NCBI GenBank assembly: GCA_020850355.1
Contig: JADZEX010000075.1
Coordinates: forward strand, 1-64,000
Direction of reading: 5' to 3'
Origin: Fimbriimonadaceae bacterium
GTDB lineage: Bacteria; Armatimonadota; UBA10988
Length of the DNA stretch: 64,000 nucleotides
A model generated the notes under the pieces. That model had not been told where the DNA came from. It worked only from the letters and a program-made list of their open reading frames with translations, and made no database searches. This document shows, in pieces, positions 9,395 to 19,870 of the stretch (position 1 is the first letter of the stretch; the number at the start of each line of letters is the position of its first letter). Both the position numbers and the translations under genes were made by a program.

Positions 9395-9513
9395 GGCGCC
9401 AGGCCCCGCGCCAGATAGAGCCCGGCGACCAGCAGCACCCACAGCGTCAGCAGCAGGTCAGGCAGCAGGCGCGCCGGGTCCAGCAACCGCGGACCGGCCG
9501 GGGGCTGACTCAA
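9391..9513 (-). CDS. Small membrane protein (40 aa)
   Basis: A short reading frame between the UroD-family gene and the membrane glycosyltransferase. It starts at TTG 9513, which overlaps the upstream TGA stop as TTGA, and sits seven bases after a perfect AGGAGG. It ends at a TGA overlapping the next GTG start as GTGA. The product has a short polar N-terminus and one clear hydrophobic helix (LLLTLWVLLVAGLYLA). The three tightly coupled starts and the good ribosome binding site support real translation. Function is unknown; a helper subunit of the adjacent membrane enzyme is an inference. Confidence 0.6.
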   Translation of the reverse strand: MSQPPAGPRLLDPARLLPDLLLTLWVLLVAGLYLARGLAP

Positions 9514-10505
9514 TAGACCGCCTCCTGCCGAGCCACCTCGTAGGCCAGCAGCACCTCGTCGAGCGGTGTTCCTGGCTGCACCATGTGGCTCGTGCAGAAG
9601 ATGTACCCGCCGCCGGGCTTGAGGTTACGCATCACCCGACGCACTTCGCTGACCACCCGGTCACGGTCGCCGCGGCCGAGCACGCTCTGCACATCCAGCC
9701 CACCGTAGAGCGCCAGGCGGCCGGCGTACTGCCGTTTGATCGCCAGCGCGTCCATCCCGGCGCTCTCCTGCACGGGGTGGCAGATGTTGAAGCCGAGGTC
9801 CACCACGCCGTCAAGCACGCTGGTGATATCGCCATCGCTGTGCAGGCTGCACCACAGGCCGCAGGCCTTGGCCTGGGCGGTGATCCGCGCGGTGGCGGGG
9901 CGGATCACCTCCTGCCAGAAGTCGGGTGGGAAGAGCAGCCGGTCCTGCATCCCCCAATCGTCGCTGACATGGATCACGTCCACACCGATCGCGGCGCAGT
10001 GCTCGATGTAGCGGCACGACCAGGCGGCGATCTTGTCGTACAGCCGGCGGCACAGCTCCGGCTCCAGCAGCGCCGCAATCAACTGGTTCTGCAGGCCGAC
10101 GAAGCCGTTGGCGCACTCGAAGACGCCGGGCGTCTGCACAAACACTGCCCGCCCGCGGCGGCCCTGATCGTGTTCGACGGCGCGCTGCAGCGGCGCGTAG
10201 ATCGCTTCGTCGTCGGCGCTGGCCAGGGTCAACTCGGCCGCGTCGGCCATCGACCAGACCGTGCCGAAGGTCGGGTCATGGTCGACCCCGGGCGAGCCCG
10301 TCCGCGGGACCCCACTGAGCGGGCCGCCGGCCGGGAAAGCCTGGATCATGTCCAGTTCGAGGTGGTCGGCGAAGGTCTCCCAATCGCCGAACCGCGCATT
10401 GATGTCCTCGGTCACGCCGGGCTGGCCGAAGACCCACAGGTAGATCGGGCAGCGGTCGCCCTCCCGATGCTCCAAAGCGGCGATCACACGTTCGCGACCT
10501 GTCAT
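9510..10505 (-). CDS. Uroporphyrinogen-decarboxylase-family protein
   Basis: A 331-aa protein starting at ATG 10505 (MTGRERVIAALEH). It shows the barrel layout of the UroD/MtaA superfamily: RVIAALEHREGDRCP at the N-terminus, HVSDDWGMQDRLLFPPDFW, the metal/corrinoid-type HSDGDI, and GGLDVQSVLGRGDRD. The RxxRQAGRY signature of true heme-pathway HemE is absent. A cobalamin-dependent methyltransferase or another member of the expanded family common in Armatimonadota, Planctomycetota and Firmicutes is more likely. Its stop is coupled to the small membrane ORF downstream. Confidence 0.8.
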   Translation of the reverse strand: MTGRERVIAALEHREGDRCPIYLWVFGQPGVTEDINARFGDWETFADHLELDMIQAFPAGGPLSGVPRTGSPGVDHDPTFGTVWSMADAAELTLASADDEAIYAPLQRAVEHDQGRRGRAVFVQTPGVFECANGFVGLQNQLIAALLEPELCRRLYDKIAAWSCRYIEHCAAIGVDVIHVSDDWGMQDRLLFPPDFWQEVIRPATARITAQAKACGLWCSLHSDGDITSVLDGVVDLGFNICHPVQESAGMDALAIKRQYAGRLALYGGLDVQSVLGRGDRDRVVSEVRRVMRNLKPGGGYIFCTSHMVQPGTPLDEVLLAYEVARQEAVY

Positions 10506-10628
10506 GCGGCACCTCGCGGCAGCGCGGTTCGCGGGCCGCGCGGGGTCTCCTGCCGACCGGAACCGGCGTCGCGCGGCGAGTGTCGAAGCCAGCAGCCCGG
10601 CTGCGGGCCCGGCGGGGAGCGTGCTGCG

Positions 10629-11735
10629 ATGGGTCGTCTTAGCCTGGCCGTCTGTCTGGTGGCACCGCTCGGCGTGGCCGCCGCCGAGGTTGCTCCGCCG
10701 GCGCGGATCCTCGTCGTCGGCACCAACACCCCAGCCGACGCCGCGACCATCAACGCCGCCATCGCCGCCAGCCCTGAGGGCTCCGAGGTGGTCTTCCGCG
10801 GCCGCTTTCTGATCAACCAGACCATCCGCCTGCGCTCCGGCCGCTCCTACGCGGGTGAGAGCCGCGCCGGCACGGTCTTGCGGCAGGCCGACGGCGCCAA
10901 CCTGCCGGCGCTGCTCGCGTCGGAGGTCTGGCTCGACAACACCACCTGGACCGGCACGCCGATGGCCATCCGCCGGCTGACCTTGGACGGCAACCGGGCC
11001 GCCAACCAGCAGACCGCCGGCCTGGTGCTGCGGTCCTGGCTGAGCGTCGCCGAAGACCTCCACATCACCAACATGCCCAGCGACGGCCTGCGCCTGACCA
11101 GCCTCAGCGCGGACGGCACCGGCCTCAAGACGACCCAGGTCAACGGCCGCCTCGCCGACTGCTTCATCGAGCGGTCGGGCCGGCACGGGATCTTCGTCGA
11201 GGATCCGGGCAATGCCGTCACCGACTGGATCCTGCGCGACAACTGGATCGCCTCGTCCGGCGCCGACGGGATCCACCTCGACAACGCCGCCGGCTGGATC
11301 ATCGAGCGCAACCACATCTACGGCGTGCCGCAGCACGGCATCTATGCGCACCGGCTGTTCGCCACCAGCCTCAGCGACAACTACATCGAGGGCTTTGGCG
11401 AGACCGCGCAGCCCGGCACCTGGTGCGGCATCCTGGCCATCGTCCAGGGGGACGCTGCCTCGACCATCACCGGCAACCGGATCTTCGGCTTTGGTGGCGA
11501 GCAGCACGAGGGCTCAACCTATCGCTATCTGGCGGTCACCCCGAAGTACGGCGCGGCGTTGGTGACGGTCAGCGGCAACGCCATCCGCGGCGCCGGCACG
11601 GCGCGCTCCACCGGCCTGCACTACGAAGCCGCCGCCGGCCGCACGCTGACGGTGGTCTCGACCGGTAACGCGGTCGACCGCGTCGGCACGCCCCGCCTGG
11701 TCGGCGAGCGGGTGACCCTGGCGCCTGGTCTGTAG
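10629..11735 (+). CDS. Secreted right-handed parallel beta-helix protein
   Basis: A 368-aa protein with a signal peptide (MGRLSLAVCLVAPLGVAAA) and a chain of short repeats typical of pectate-lyase-like beta-helices: GIFVEDPGN, WILRDNWIASSGADGIHLDN, WIIERNHIYGVPQHGIYAH, SLSDNYIEGFG, TITGNRIFGFG. Such folds usually bind or cleave polysaccharides. The catalytic site is not identifiable. The start at ATG 10629 follows GGGGAG by about nine bases. The gene diverges from the UroD-family gene. Confidence 0.8.
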   Translation: MGRLSLAVCLVAPLGVAAAEVAPPARILVVGTNTPADAATINAAIAASPEGSEVVFRGRFLINQTIRLRSGRSYAGESRAGTVLRQADGANLPALLASEVWLDNTTWTGTPMAIRRLTLDGNRAANQQTAGLVLRSWLSVAEDLHITNMPSDGLRLTSLSADGTGLKTTQVNGRLADCFIERSGRHGIFVEDPGNAVTDWILRDNWIASSGADGIHLDNAAGWIIERNHIYGVPQHGIYAHRLFATSLSDNYIEGFGETAQPGTWCGILAIVQGDAASTITGNRIFGFGGEQHEGSTYRYLAVTPKYGAALVTVSGNAIRGAGTARSTGLHYEAAAGRTLTVVSTGNAVDRVGTPRLVGERVTLAPGL

Positions 11736-11754
11736 CCGCCCGGATCCGTGCCGG

Positions 11755-11769
11755 GTTCGGGTCCCGAAC
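11755..11769. repeat. Palindrome between beta-helix gene and exbB
   Basis: GTTCGGGTCCCGAAC is a perfect 15-base palindrome around a central T. It could be the stem of a weak terminator after the beta-helix gene or a dimeric-repressor operator in front of exbB. Nothing else nearby distinguishes these options. Confidence 0.35.
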
Positions 11770-11852
11770 GCCGTTTGGCGACCGCTGCAACCTGGCGACT
11801 CGCCGGGTGTCAGACCAAGCAGCCAGGGCTCGCGGAGCCTGGGGAGGCGTGC

Positions 11853-12467
11853 ATGTTCGCTCTGTTTCGCGAGGGCGGCGCGGCGATGTGGCCGCTGTTG
11901 GCGTGTTCGGTGGTGGCGGTCGCCGTGATCCTCGACCGCGCGCTGTACGTGCTCCACGGCCGTTGCGACCGCGGGCAGTTGCTCGACGAGGTGACCCGCG
12001 GCTACCGCGCCGGCGGCACCGACGAAGCGCTGGCCGCCGCCCACACCTTCCGCGGGCCGGTCGCGCGGGTCGTCCGGCACACCCTGATGTCGGTTGCCAG
12101 CAGCACCCCCAAAGAGCTGCACGCCACCGTCGAGCGGATGAAGATGTTGCAGCAGTCGCTGCTCGAGCGGCGCCTCTACCTGCTCGGCACCTGCGGCGCG
12201 GTGGCCCCGTTCATCGGTCTGTTCGGCACCGTCGTCGGCATCCAGAAGGCCTTCGCCGACATCGCCGCGACCAAGCAAGCCGGCATCGATGTGGTCGGCG
12301 CCGGCATCTCCGAGGCGCTGGTGGCGACCGCCGTCGGCCTCGGCATCGGGATCGTCTCGGTCGTCGCCTACAACCTGCTGAACAACGTGATCGACAAGCT
12401 CAGCCTCGACATGGACCTCGCCGGCGACGAGGTGCTGTCGCTGCTGGAGGCCCCGCGGGAGGTTTGA
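11853..12467 (+). CDS. exbB: ExbB/TolQ-type proton channel protein
   Basis: A 204-aa MotA/TolQ/ExbB-family protein with three hydrophobic helices: about residues 10-28 (MWPLLACSVVAVAVIL), 108-130 (LYLLGTCGAVAPFIGLFGTVVGI) and 150-175 (ALVATAVGLGIGIVSVVAYNLL). The GLFGTVVGI and ATAVGLGIGI segments are the family hallmarks. It forms a proton-driven complex with the ExbD encoded one base downstream, energising outer-membrane import or envelope processes through a TonB/TolA-like partner not present here. The start at ATG 11853 follows GGGGAGG by five bases. Confidence 0.9.
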   Translation: MFALFREGGAAMWPLLACSVVAVAVILDRALYVLHGRCDRGQLLDEVTRGYRAGGTDEALAAAHTFRGPVARVVRHTLMSVASSTPKELHATVERMKMLQQSLLERRLYLLGTCGAVAPFIGLFGTVVGIQKAFADIAATKQAGIDVVGAGISEALVATAVGLGIGIVSVVAYNLLNNVIDKLSLDMDLAGDEVLSLLEAPREV

Positions 12468-12468
12468 G

Positions 12469-13065
12469 ATGGCCTTTGGCAGTCCCGACCGCCGCGGCCG
12501 CGGCGGCCGCCGCAACCGGCGCAAGCCCTTCACCGAGATCAACATCGTCCCGCTGACCGACGTGATCCTGGTGCTGCTGATGATCTTCATGGTCACCGCG
12601 CAGTTCATCACGGCGCAGTCCAACGGAATGCGGCTGAACCTCCCCACCGCCGCCCATGTCGACAACCTCGACGACCTGGGTGGCCTGCGGGTGACCGTCG
12701 ACCCGGCTGGCAGCCTGACCATCAACGGCACGCCGGTGGTCGCCGATCAACTGGCCGCCGAGCTGCGCCGGTTGCAGCAGAGCCCGCAGCAACTGGTGAT
12801 CGTCGAGGGCGACCGCCAGACGGTGCTGCAGCACGTCGTGAACATCATGGACGCGGCGCAGGACGCCGGGCTGGCGAATGTCGTCCTGGCGACCGGCGCC
12901 GACGGTCCCGCGCCGCCGCCCGCCGACCCCGCGGCGGGCCCGCTGCCGGCCCAATCGCCTGCGCCGCCCGCCGGCCCAGCCGCCGCCGCGCCCAGCCCGG
13001 CCGCGCCACCGCTGGCCGAGGAAGCCGCCGCGCCGTCGCCCTTCGTGACCCCGCCGACGCCCTGA
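12469..13065 (+). CDS. exbD: ExbD/TolR family biopolymer transport protein
   Basis: A 198-aa protein with a basic N-terminus, one transmembrane helix (INIVPLTDVILVLLMIFMVT) containing the family's essential aspartate in PLTDV, and a periplasmic domain ending near residue 145. The last 50 or so residues are an unusual Pro/Ala-rich tail (PAPPAGPAAAAPSPAAPP), longer than ordinary ExbD, perhaps a spanning linker. It is co-transcribed with exbB. Whether the pair serves TonB, Tol-Pal or another machine cannot be told. Confidence 0.9.
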   Translation: MAFGSPDRRGRGGRRNRRKPFTEINIVPLTDVILVLLMIFMVTAQFITAQSNGMRLNLPTAAHVDNLDDLGGLRVTVDPAGSLTINGTPVVADQLAAELRRLQQSPQQLVIVEGDRQTVLQHVVNIMDAAQDAGLANVVLATGADGPAPPPADPAAGPLPAQSPAPPAGPAAAAPSPAAPPLAEEAAAPSPFVTPPTP

Positions 13066-13089
13066 TTGCCTGGAGAGATGCACGAACCA

Positions 13090-13119
13090 CCTCGACCCAC
13101 CGCGTGCGGTGGGTCGAGG
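13090..13119 (+). terminator. Hairpin after exbBD
   Basis: A perfect 13-bp stem (13090-13102 with 13107-13119, loop CGTG) followed by CTTT. It sits between the convergent exbD and ankyrin genes and may terminate in both directions. There is no long U-tract. Confidence 0.65.
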
Positions 13120-13135
13120 CTTTGGGGCCGGCGCT

Positions 13136-13534
13136 TCAGACTGCCCCCTGCTCCCGCAACACGCGTGCCGCGGCCGTGGCGCGGTGGAAGGTGGTGTGGT
13201 GCAGCGGCGTCTGACCGGCCGCGTCGCGAGCGTTGACGTCGGCGCCGGCCGCGATCAGGCAGCTGGCGATGGCGGCCTGGTTGGCGTGCGCCGCGGCGTG
13301 CAACGGCGTGCTGCCCCAATGCTCGTTCTGGTTGACCGCGGCGACCTCGGCCCCGGCCGCCAGGAGCACTTCGACAACCGCCAGGTGGCCTTTCCAGGCC
13401 GCGCAGTGCAACGGTGTCGAACCGTCCTTGTCGCGAGCCTCCAGCAGCGCCGGGTCGGCGGCCAGCAGCTCCTGCACGCGGCCGGCGTCGCCCGACTTGG
13501 CGGCCTTCAGCATGTCACGGGCGGTGGGATCCAT
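13136..13534 (-). CDS. Small ankyrin-repeat protein
   Basis: A 132-aa protein made almost entirely of about four ankyrin repeats, with the consensus DGSTPLHCAAWKGHLAVVEVLLAAGAEV and GQTPLHHTT. There is no signal peptide or catalytic domain, so a cytoplasmic protein-binding role is likely. The partner is unknown. It lies downstream of clpC on the same strand, but a strong hairpin separates the two. Confidence 0.85.
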   Translation of the reverse strand: MDPTARDMLKAAKSGDAGRVQELLAADPALLEARDKDGSTPLHCAAWKGHLAVVEVLLAAGAEVAAVNQNEHWGSTPLHAAAHANQAAIASCLIAAGADVNARDAAGQTPLHHTTFHRATAAARVLREQGAV

Positions 13535-13578
13535 GCCGACACTGTGCGGCGGCTGGGGACCGACGTCAGGGGAGGGTT

Positions 13579-13607
13579 GCCGCCCGCCCTCGTGGGGGGC
13601 GGGCGGC
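13579..13607 (-). terminator. Hairpin after clpC
   Basis: A perfect 11-bp GC stem (13579-13589 with 13597-13607, seven-base loop) begins nine bases past the clpC stop codon on the minus strand. No U-tract follows. Confidence 0.6.
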
Positions 13608-13615
13608 CCGTGGTG

Positions 13616-16183
<2,568 letters not shown>

Positions 16184-16257
16184 AGTCCACAGCCCTCACG
16201 CCGCGACCGTCGCGGCCCGGAAACACCCTGTCCAACATCGGCTCGCGCCTGCAGATC

Positions 16258-16285
16258 GTTATGGCCCTTGCGACCGCGTTGTCAA
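16258..16285 (-). promoter_or_regulatory. Sigma-70-type promoter for clpC
   Basis: On the minus strand a consensus -35 TTGACA (16285-16280) and CATAAC (16263-16258) are separated by 16 bases. The predicted start near 16251 gives a leader of about 68 bases before the clpC ATG. Confidence 0.55.
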
Positions 16286-16339
16286 CGACCCTGCGTAACG
16301 GGCAGGTCAGCGCCCGCGCCGTCGCCTGCCGCCGCGGTG

Positions 16340-17212
16340 CTACCCGTGGATCGGCGTGCCGTCGTGCTTCACCAGCTCGCGGAAGGCGGCGATCAGTTGG
16401 CGGGTGACGGCACCGGGCTGCCCGTCGCCGATTTCGCGGCCGTCGAGTTCGCGGACCGGGATCACCTCGGCGGCGGTGCCGGTCAGGAAGCACTCGTCGG
16501 CGTTGTAGACCACCTGGACGTTGAAGAACTCTTCCTTGACGGTGAACCCGGCCGCGCGGGCCAGCTCGATCACCGCGTCGCGGGTGATGCCCTGCAAAAT
16601 CCCGGCGGCGATCGGCGGGGTCAGGATCACGCCGTCCCGGACCACGAAGATGTTATCGCCGGTCGCCTCGGAGACGTTGCCGAGGCTGTTCAGCATCAGC
16701 CCCTCGTCGGCGTTGGCGCGGTTGACCTCAATCCGGCCCAGGATGTTGTTGAGGTAGTTGAGCGACTTCACCGCCGGGTCGAGAGCCGTCGGGTCGTTGC
16801 GGCGGGTGGCGCAGGTGACCACCTTGAGGCCCTGCTCGTAGCAGCTCTCGGGGTAGAGCTGAATGCCTGCGGCGATGATGAAGTAGGAGGCCAGCGGGCA
16901 CTTCCGAGGGTCCAGCCCGAGGTCGCCGACGCCGCGGGTGACCACCGCCCGGATGTAGCCGTCGTGGATCTGGTTGCGCCGGCAGGTCTCCAGGATGACC
17001 TCCCCATACTGGGCCGGGGTCAGCGGGATCTGGAGCTGGATGGTGCGCGCCGAGTCGTACAGCCGGCGGACGTGCTGCGCCAGCCGGAAGACCCGCCCGT
17101 GGTAGGCGCGAATGCCCTCAAAGACGCCGTCGCCGTAGAGCAGGCCATGGTCAAAGACCGACACCTTGGCTTGGTCGCGCGGCACGAACTCCCCATCCAG
17201 GCAGATCCACAT
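16340..17212 (-). CDS. ilvE: Class IV aminotransferase (branched-chain type, IlvE)
   Basis: A 290-aa fold-type-IV PLP enzyme, the normal length for IlvE. Visible landmarks are VFDHGLLYGDGVFEGIR near residue 20, the PLP-lysine segment AVKSLNYLNN near residue 168, GNVSEATGDNIFVV and GILQGITRDAVIEL. These fit branched-chain-amino-acid aminotransferase better than D-amino-acid transaminase or aminodeoxychorismate lyase, but relatives overlap. It interconverts Leu/Ile/Val and their 2-oxoacids. It has its own good promoter overlapping the heparinase stop codon. Confidence 0.88.
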   Translation of the reverse strand: MWICLDGEFVPRDQAKVSVFDHGLLYGDGVFEGIRAYHGRVFRLAQHVRRLYDSARTIQLQIPLTPAQYGEVILETCRRNQIHDGYIRAVVTRGVGDLGLDPRKCPLASYFIIAAGIQLYPESCYEQGLKVVTCATRRNDPTALDPAVKSLNYLNNILGRIEVNRANADEGLMLNSLGNVSEATGDNIFVVRDGVILTPPIAAGILQGITRDAVIELARAAGFTVKEEFFNVQVVYNADECFLTGTAAEVIPVRELDGREIGDGQPGAVTRQLIAAFRELVKHDGTPIHG

Positions 17213-17254
17213 CGAAGCGCTCCTGACGGTCGGAAGGCGGCGACCGTGGGAGGC

Positions 17255-17283
17255 ATTGTAACGACCTGCCGCACGAGGGTCAA
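17255..17283 (-). promoter_or_regulatory. Sigma-70-type promoter for ilvE
   Basis: TTGACC (17283-17278), a 17-base spacer, then TACAAT (17260-17255) on the minus strand. The -35 element overlaps the heparinase stop codon, so ilvE can be transcribed separately from the glycan genes. Confidence 0.75.
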
Positions 17284-19859
17284 CGCGGCGGCGGCGCGCC
17301 GACGAGGGCCTCGGCGAGCAGCTTGCCGCTGGGATCGACGCGCCGCAGGGCGGCCCGCGCCGGCGCCGCGCCGAGCGGCTGTGGCCCGACCGTCAACCCG
17401 GCGTAGAGCTGGTCCCGGAAGCCGGGCCCGGTCACTTCCAGCAGCACCGCGTCCGGCTGTGGTGTGGGCAGCAGCCGGGCGACCAGCGGCGGCGGGGTGG
17501 CCCCGGGGTAGGGCAGCAGCAGCGTCACGAAGCGTTGCGGCAAGGCCCCGCGGCGGCGGAAGCGGACCGCCGGGCGCGGTTCCTGGACGGTGTAGCTGAA
17601 CGACACGAAGGAGTCGACCGCCTCCACCGTGACCCCGGCCGGGTCGAGCGTCTGCAGCAGCAGGTTGGCGCCGGTGGCGTTGGTGGTGCGGGCCGTCCGC
17701 GTCGCGGGGTCGAGCGCGATGGTGCCGGGGCGGCAGTGCCAAGACTGGTCAACGGTGTGCTCGCCGCTGCCCGTCAGGCGGTCGATCACCACGAAGTAGG
17801 GCGGCGCGCCGTGGTCGGGCCGGGCGAAGAGCACCTGCCGGCGGGTCGTCACGCCGGGGTAGCCGGTCTGCTCGCCATCGCTGAAGCTGAGCGCCGGCAG
17901 GCTGGCGAAGGCGTGCAACCGGGCGGCGCTGGTGTTCTGGTTGGCCTCGTCGAGGCAGACCGTGTTGTGCGCCGCGGTCCGGCTGGCGGCGGCGCGGCCG
18001 GGGCCGTAGTAGAGGTAGCTCCCGGTGTCGGGCAGCAGGGTTGTGCCGTAGGCGTAGAGGTCGATCTGCAGCGCGTCAGGGTGCTGATGCCCGCCGCCCC
18101 AGCGGTGGGCGATGTCGTGCAGCAGGTAGATCCCCTGCGGGTCGGTCCAACTGGTCCGCATTACATAGTAGCCGGCGTCGGGGAGGTGCGTGTCGAGGTA
18201 GCTCGGGGCGGTCCCCTCGCGGCCGGCGGTGCCGATGTAGAGCAAGTCGGGCCGGTTGAACCGCCGGCCGCCCGCGACCAGCGCGCTGCGCACGCTGCCC
18301 GGCCAACTGTCGCCGGGCATCGGCTGGCTGCCGTCGGGTTTGCTGAGGCAGGCGCTGTAATCGTACATCCGCTCCAGGCGCTGGAAGAATGCCGGCTGCG
18401 GCTCGACGCCGCCGAGCTTGGCCAGATCCGCGGCTTTCAGGAAGAGGTCCAGCACGCCGAGGTGGTAGCCCGTGGTCAGCTCGACCTGCGCGCCGTCGGG
18501 CAGCACCTGACGGTCCAGCTCGCCCTCGATGCGCTGCCAGGCGGTGGTCCGCCAGGTCGCCGCGTCGCGGAACTCGGGGAACCAGGTGCCCAGGCTGAAG
18601 AGGCCCTGGCTTTCGATCATTCCCCAGTTGCTGCCGCTGCTGAAGCGTCCGGCCGGCAACAGGTAGGCCGCATGATCGGCCAGCGCACCGAGCAGCAGGG
18701 CGTGGTCGTGCGGGGTCAGGCTGGGCGACTGCAGAAACGCGCCGTAGACCGGCGGCCAGCCCTGCCCGCGGATGCCGGCCTCGATGGTCCGCCAGGACCA
18801 GGGCGTGCCGGGCGGGTTCTGCTCGACCCAGCTCCGCAGCAGTTCCAGCCAGCGCCGGGCGTACTTCTCGTCGCCGGTCGCCCGGTAGGCCGTGGCCAAC
18901 GCCTGCCAGGCGCTGTGCCGGTTGAACTGCCAGGTCCACTCGGGGTCTTGCCCCGGGTTGAACGACCAGTCGAGCGGCAGCGGCACTTCTTGCAGGCCGT
19001 AGCTGCCCTGCCCGATGAGGCGGCTCTGGAAGGTCGCGTCGGCCTCTTCGATGGTTCGTGCGCTGGCCGTCGCGCGGCCGCCGCTGCCGGGCAGGACCGG
19101 CTCTCGGCGCGCCCGATAGGCGGCCAGCAGCGCGGCCCAGGCAGCGGGCTGGTCGTTCGCGGTGACGGCCTGCTGCACCGCGGCCAGCTCCGGCCGTGCC
19201 AGGTCCAGTTGCCGCAGCACCTCGACGGCCGGGTCGCGCGGCGCCAGGGCGCCGAGCTGCAGGTCCCGCAGCGTGACGGTCTCAACCGCCCCGTGGAGCC
19301 CGGTGATCGCCACCGCCACGACCACTTCGCGGCCAGCTTGACGACGCAGCAGGTGGGCCAGCGCCTGCTGCATGCTGTCAGCCAGCGGCGTCAACTCGGC
19401 GAGGTCGTCGCCGATGTGGCCCAGCACGCTGATGCTGCCCAGACAGGCGGCCCGGTCGCCGTTGTTGAAGATGCTTGGCGTGCGGGGCTCCTGGCCCAAG
19501 GCGTCCCAGGCGGCCGGGGTCAAGACCACCAGCTCCAGCCGCGGCCGGCGGTCGGCCTGGGTGCTGACCGCGGTGTAGGCGCCGCTGATGGTCAGCAGCC
19601 GGTCGGTCGGCACGGTCAGCCGCTGGCCCAGCAGCACGCTGCCCCGCGCCGCGCCGTTGGCTTCGTCGGTGAGGTCGACCTGCAGCCGCTCCGGCGGGCC
19701 CTGACAGGTCACCGTGTAGGTGGGCCAGCCGCCGCTGCTGGCGGCGTCGACGGTCCGGCCGTAACGCAGCTCCCACGGCGCCGGTGGCGCGGGGGCCGCC
19801 GCGGCGCAGGCACTGACGGTCAGCGCCGCCCAACTCGTGCAGGTTGCCCAGCGGGCCAT
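17280..19859 (-). CDS. Secreted heparinase II/III family polysaccharide lyase
   Basis: An 859-aa protein starting at ATG 19859, six bases after AAGGAG, with a hydrophobic signal segment. The central third is an alpha/alpha-toroid (for example YDYSACLSKPDGSQPMPGD). The C-terminal third has the heparinase II/III beta-sheet signature HQHPDALQIDLYAYG followed by LLPDTGSYLYYGP and HNTVCLDE. The family cleaves acidic polysaccharides by beta-elimination; heparin, alginate and other uronate polymers are all possible. The N-terminal 200 or so residues are a separate domain of unclear type. It lies 11 bases downstream of the fucosidase gene and is almost certainly co-transcribed. Confidence 0.87.
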   Translation of the reverse strand: MARWATCTSWAALTVSACAAAAPAPPAPWELRYGRTVDAASSGGWPTYTVTCQGPPERLQVDLTDEANGAARGSVLLGQRLTVPTDRLLTISGAYTAVSTQADRRPRLELVVLTPAAWDALGQEPRTPSIFNNGDRAACLGSISVLGHIGDDLAELTPLADSMQQALAHLLRRQAGREVVVAVAITGLHGAVETVTLRDLQLGALAPRDPAVEVLRQLDLARPELAAVQQAVTANDQPAAWAALLAAYRARREPVLPGSGGRATASARTIEEADATFQSRLIGQGSYGLQEVPLPLDWSFNPGQDPEWTWQFNRHSAWQALATAYRATGDEKYARRWLELLRSWVEQNPPGTPWSWRTIEAGIRGQGWPPVYGAFLQSPSLTPHDHALLLGALADHAAYLLPAGRFSSGSNWGMIESQGLFSLGTWFPEFRDAATWRTTAWQRIEGELDRQVLPDGAQVELTTGYHLGVLDLFLKAADLAKLGGVEPQPAFFQRLERMYDYSACLSKPDGSQPMPGDSWPGSVRSALVAGGRRFNRPDLLYIGTAGREGTAPSYLDTHLPDAGYYVMRTSWTDPQGIYLLHDIAHRWGGGHQHPDALQIDLYAYGTTLLPDTGSYLYYGPGRAAASRTAAHNTVCLDEANQNTSAARLHAFASLPALSFSDGEQTGYPGVTTRRQVLFARPDHGAPPYFVVIDRLTGSGEHTVDQSWHCRPGTIALDPATRTARTTNATGANLLLQTLDPAGVTVEAVDSFVSFSYTVQEPRPAVRFRRRGALPQRFVTLLLPYPGATPPPLVARLLPTPQPDAVLLEVTGPGFRDQLYAGLTVGPQPLGAAPARAALRRVDPSGKLLAEALVGAPPPR

Positions 19860-19870
19860 CGCAGGCTCCT

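Noticed and set aside
9510-10505. Heme-pathway hemE
   Set aside because: The diagnostic N-terminal arginine motif is absent and no other heme genes are nearby; only the superfamily is supported.
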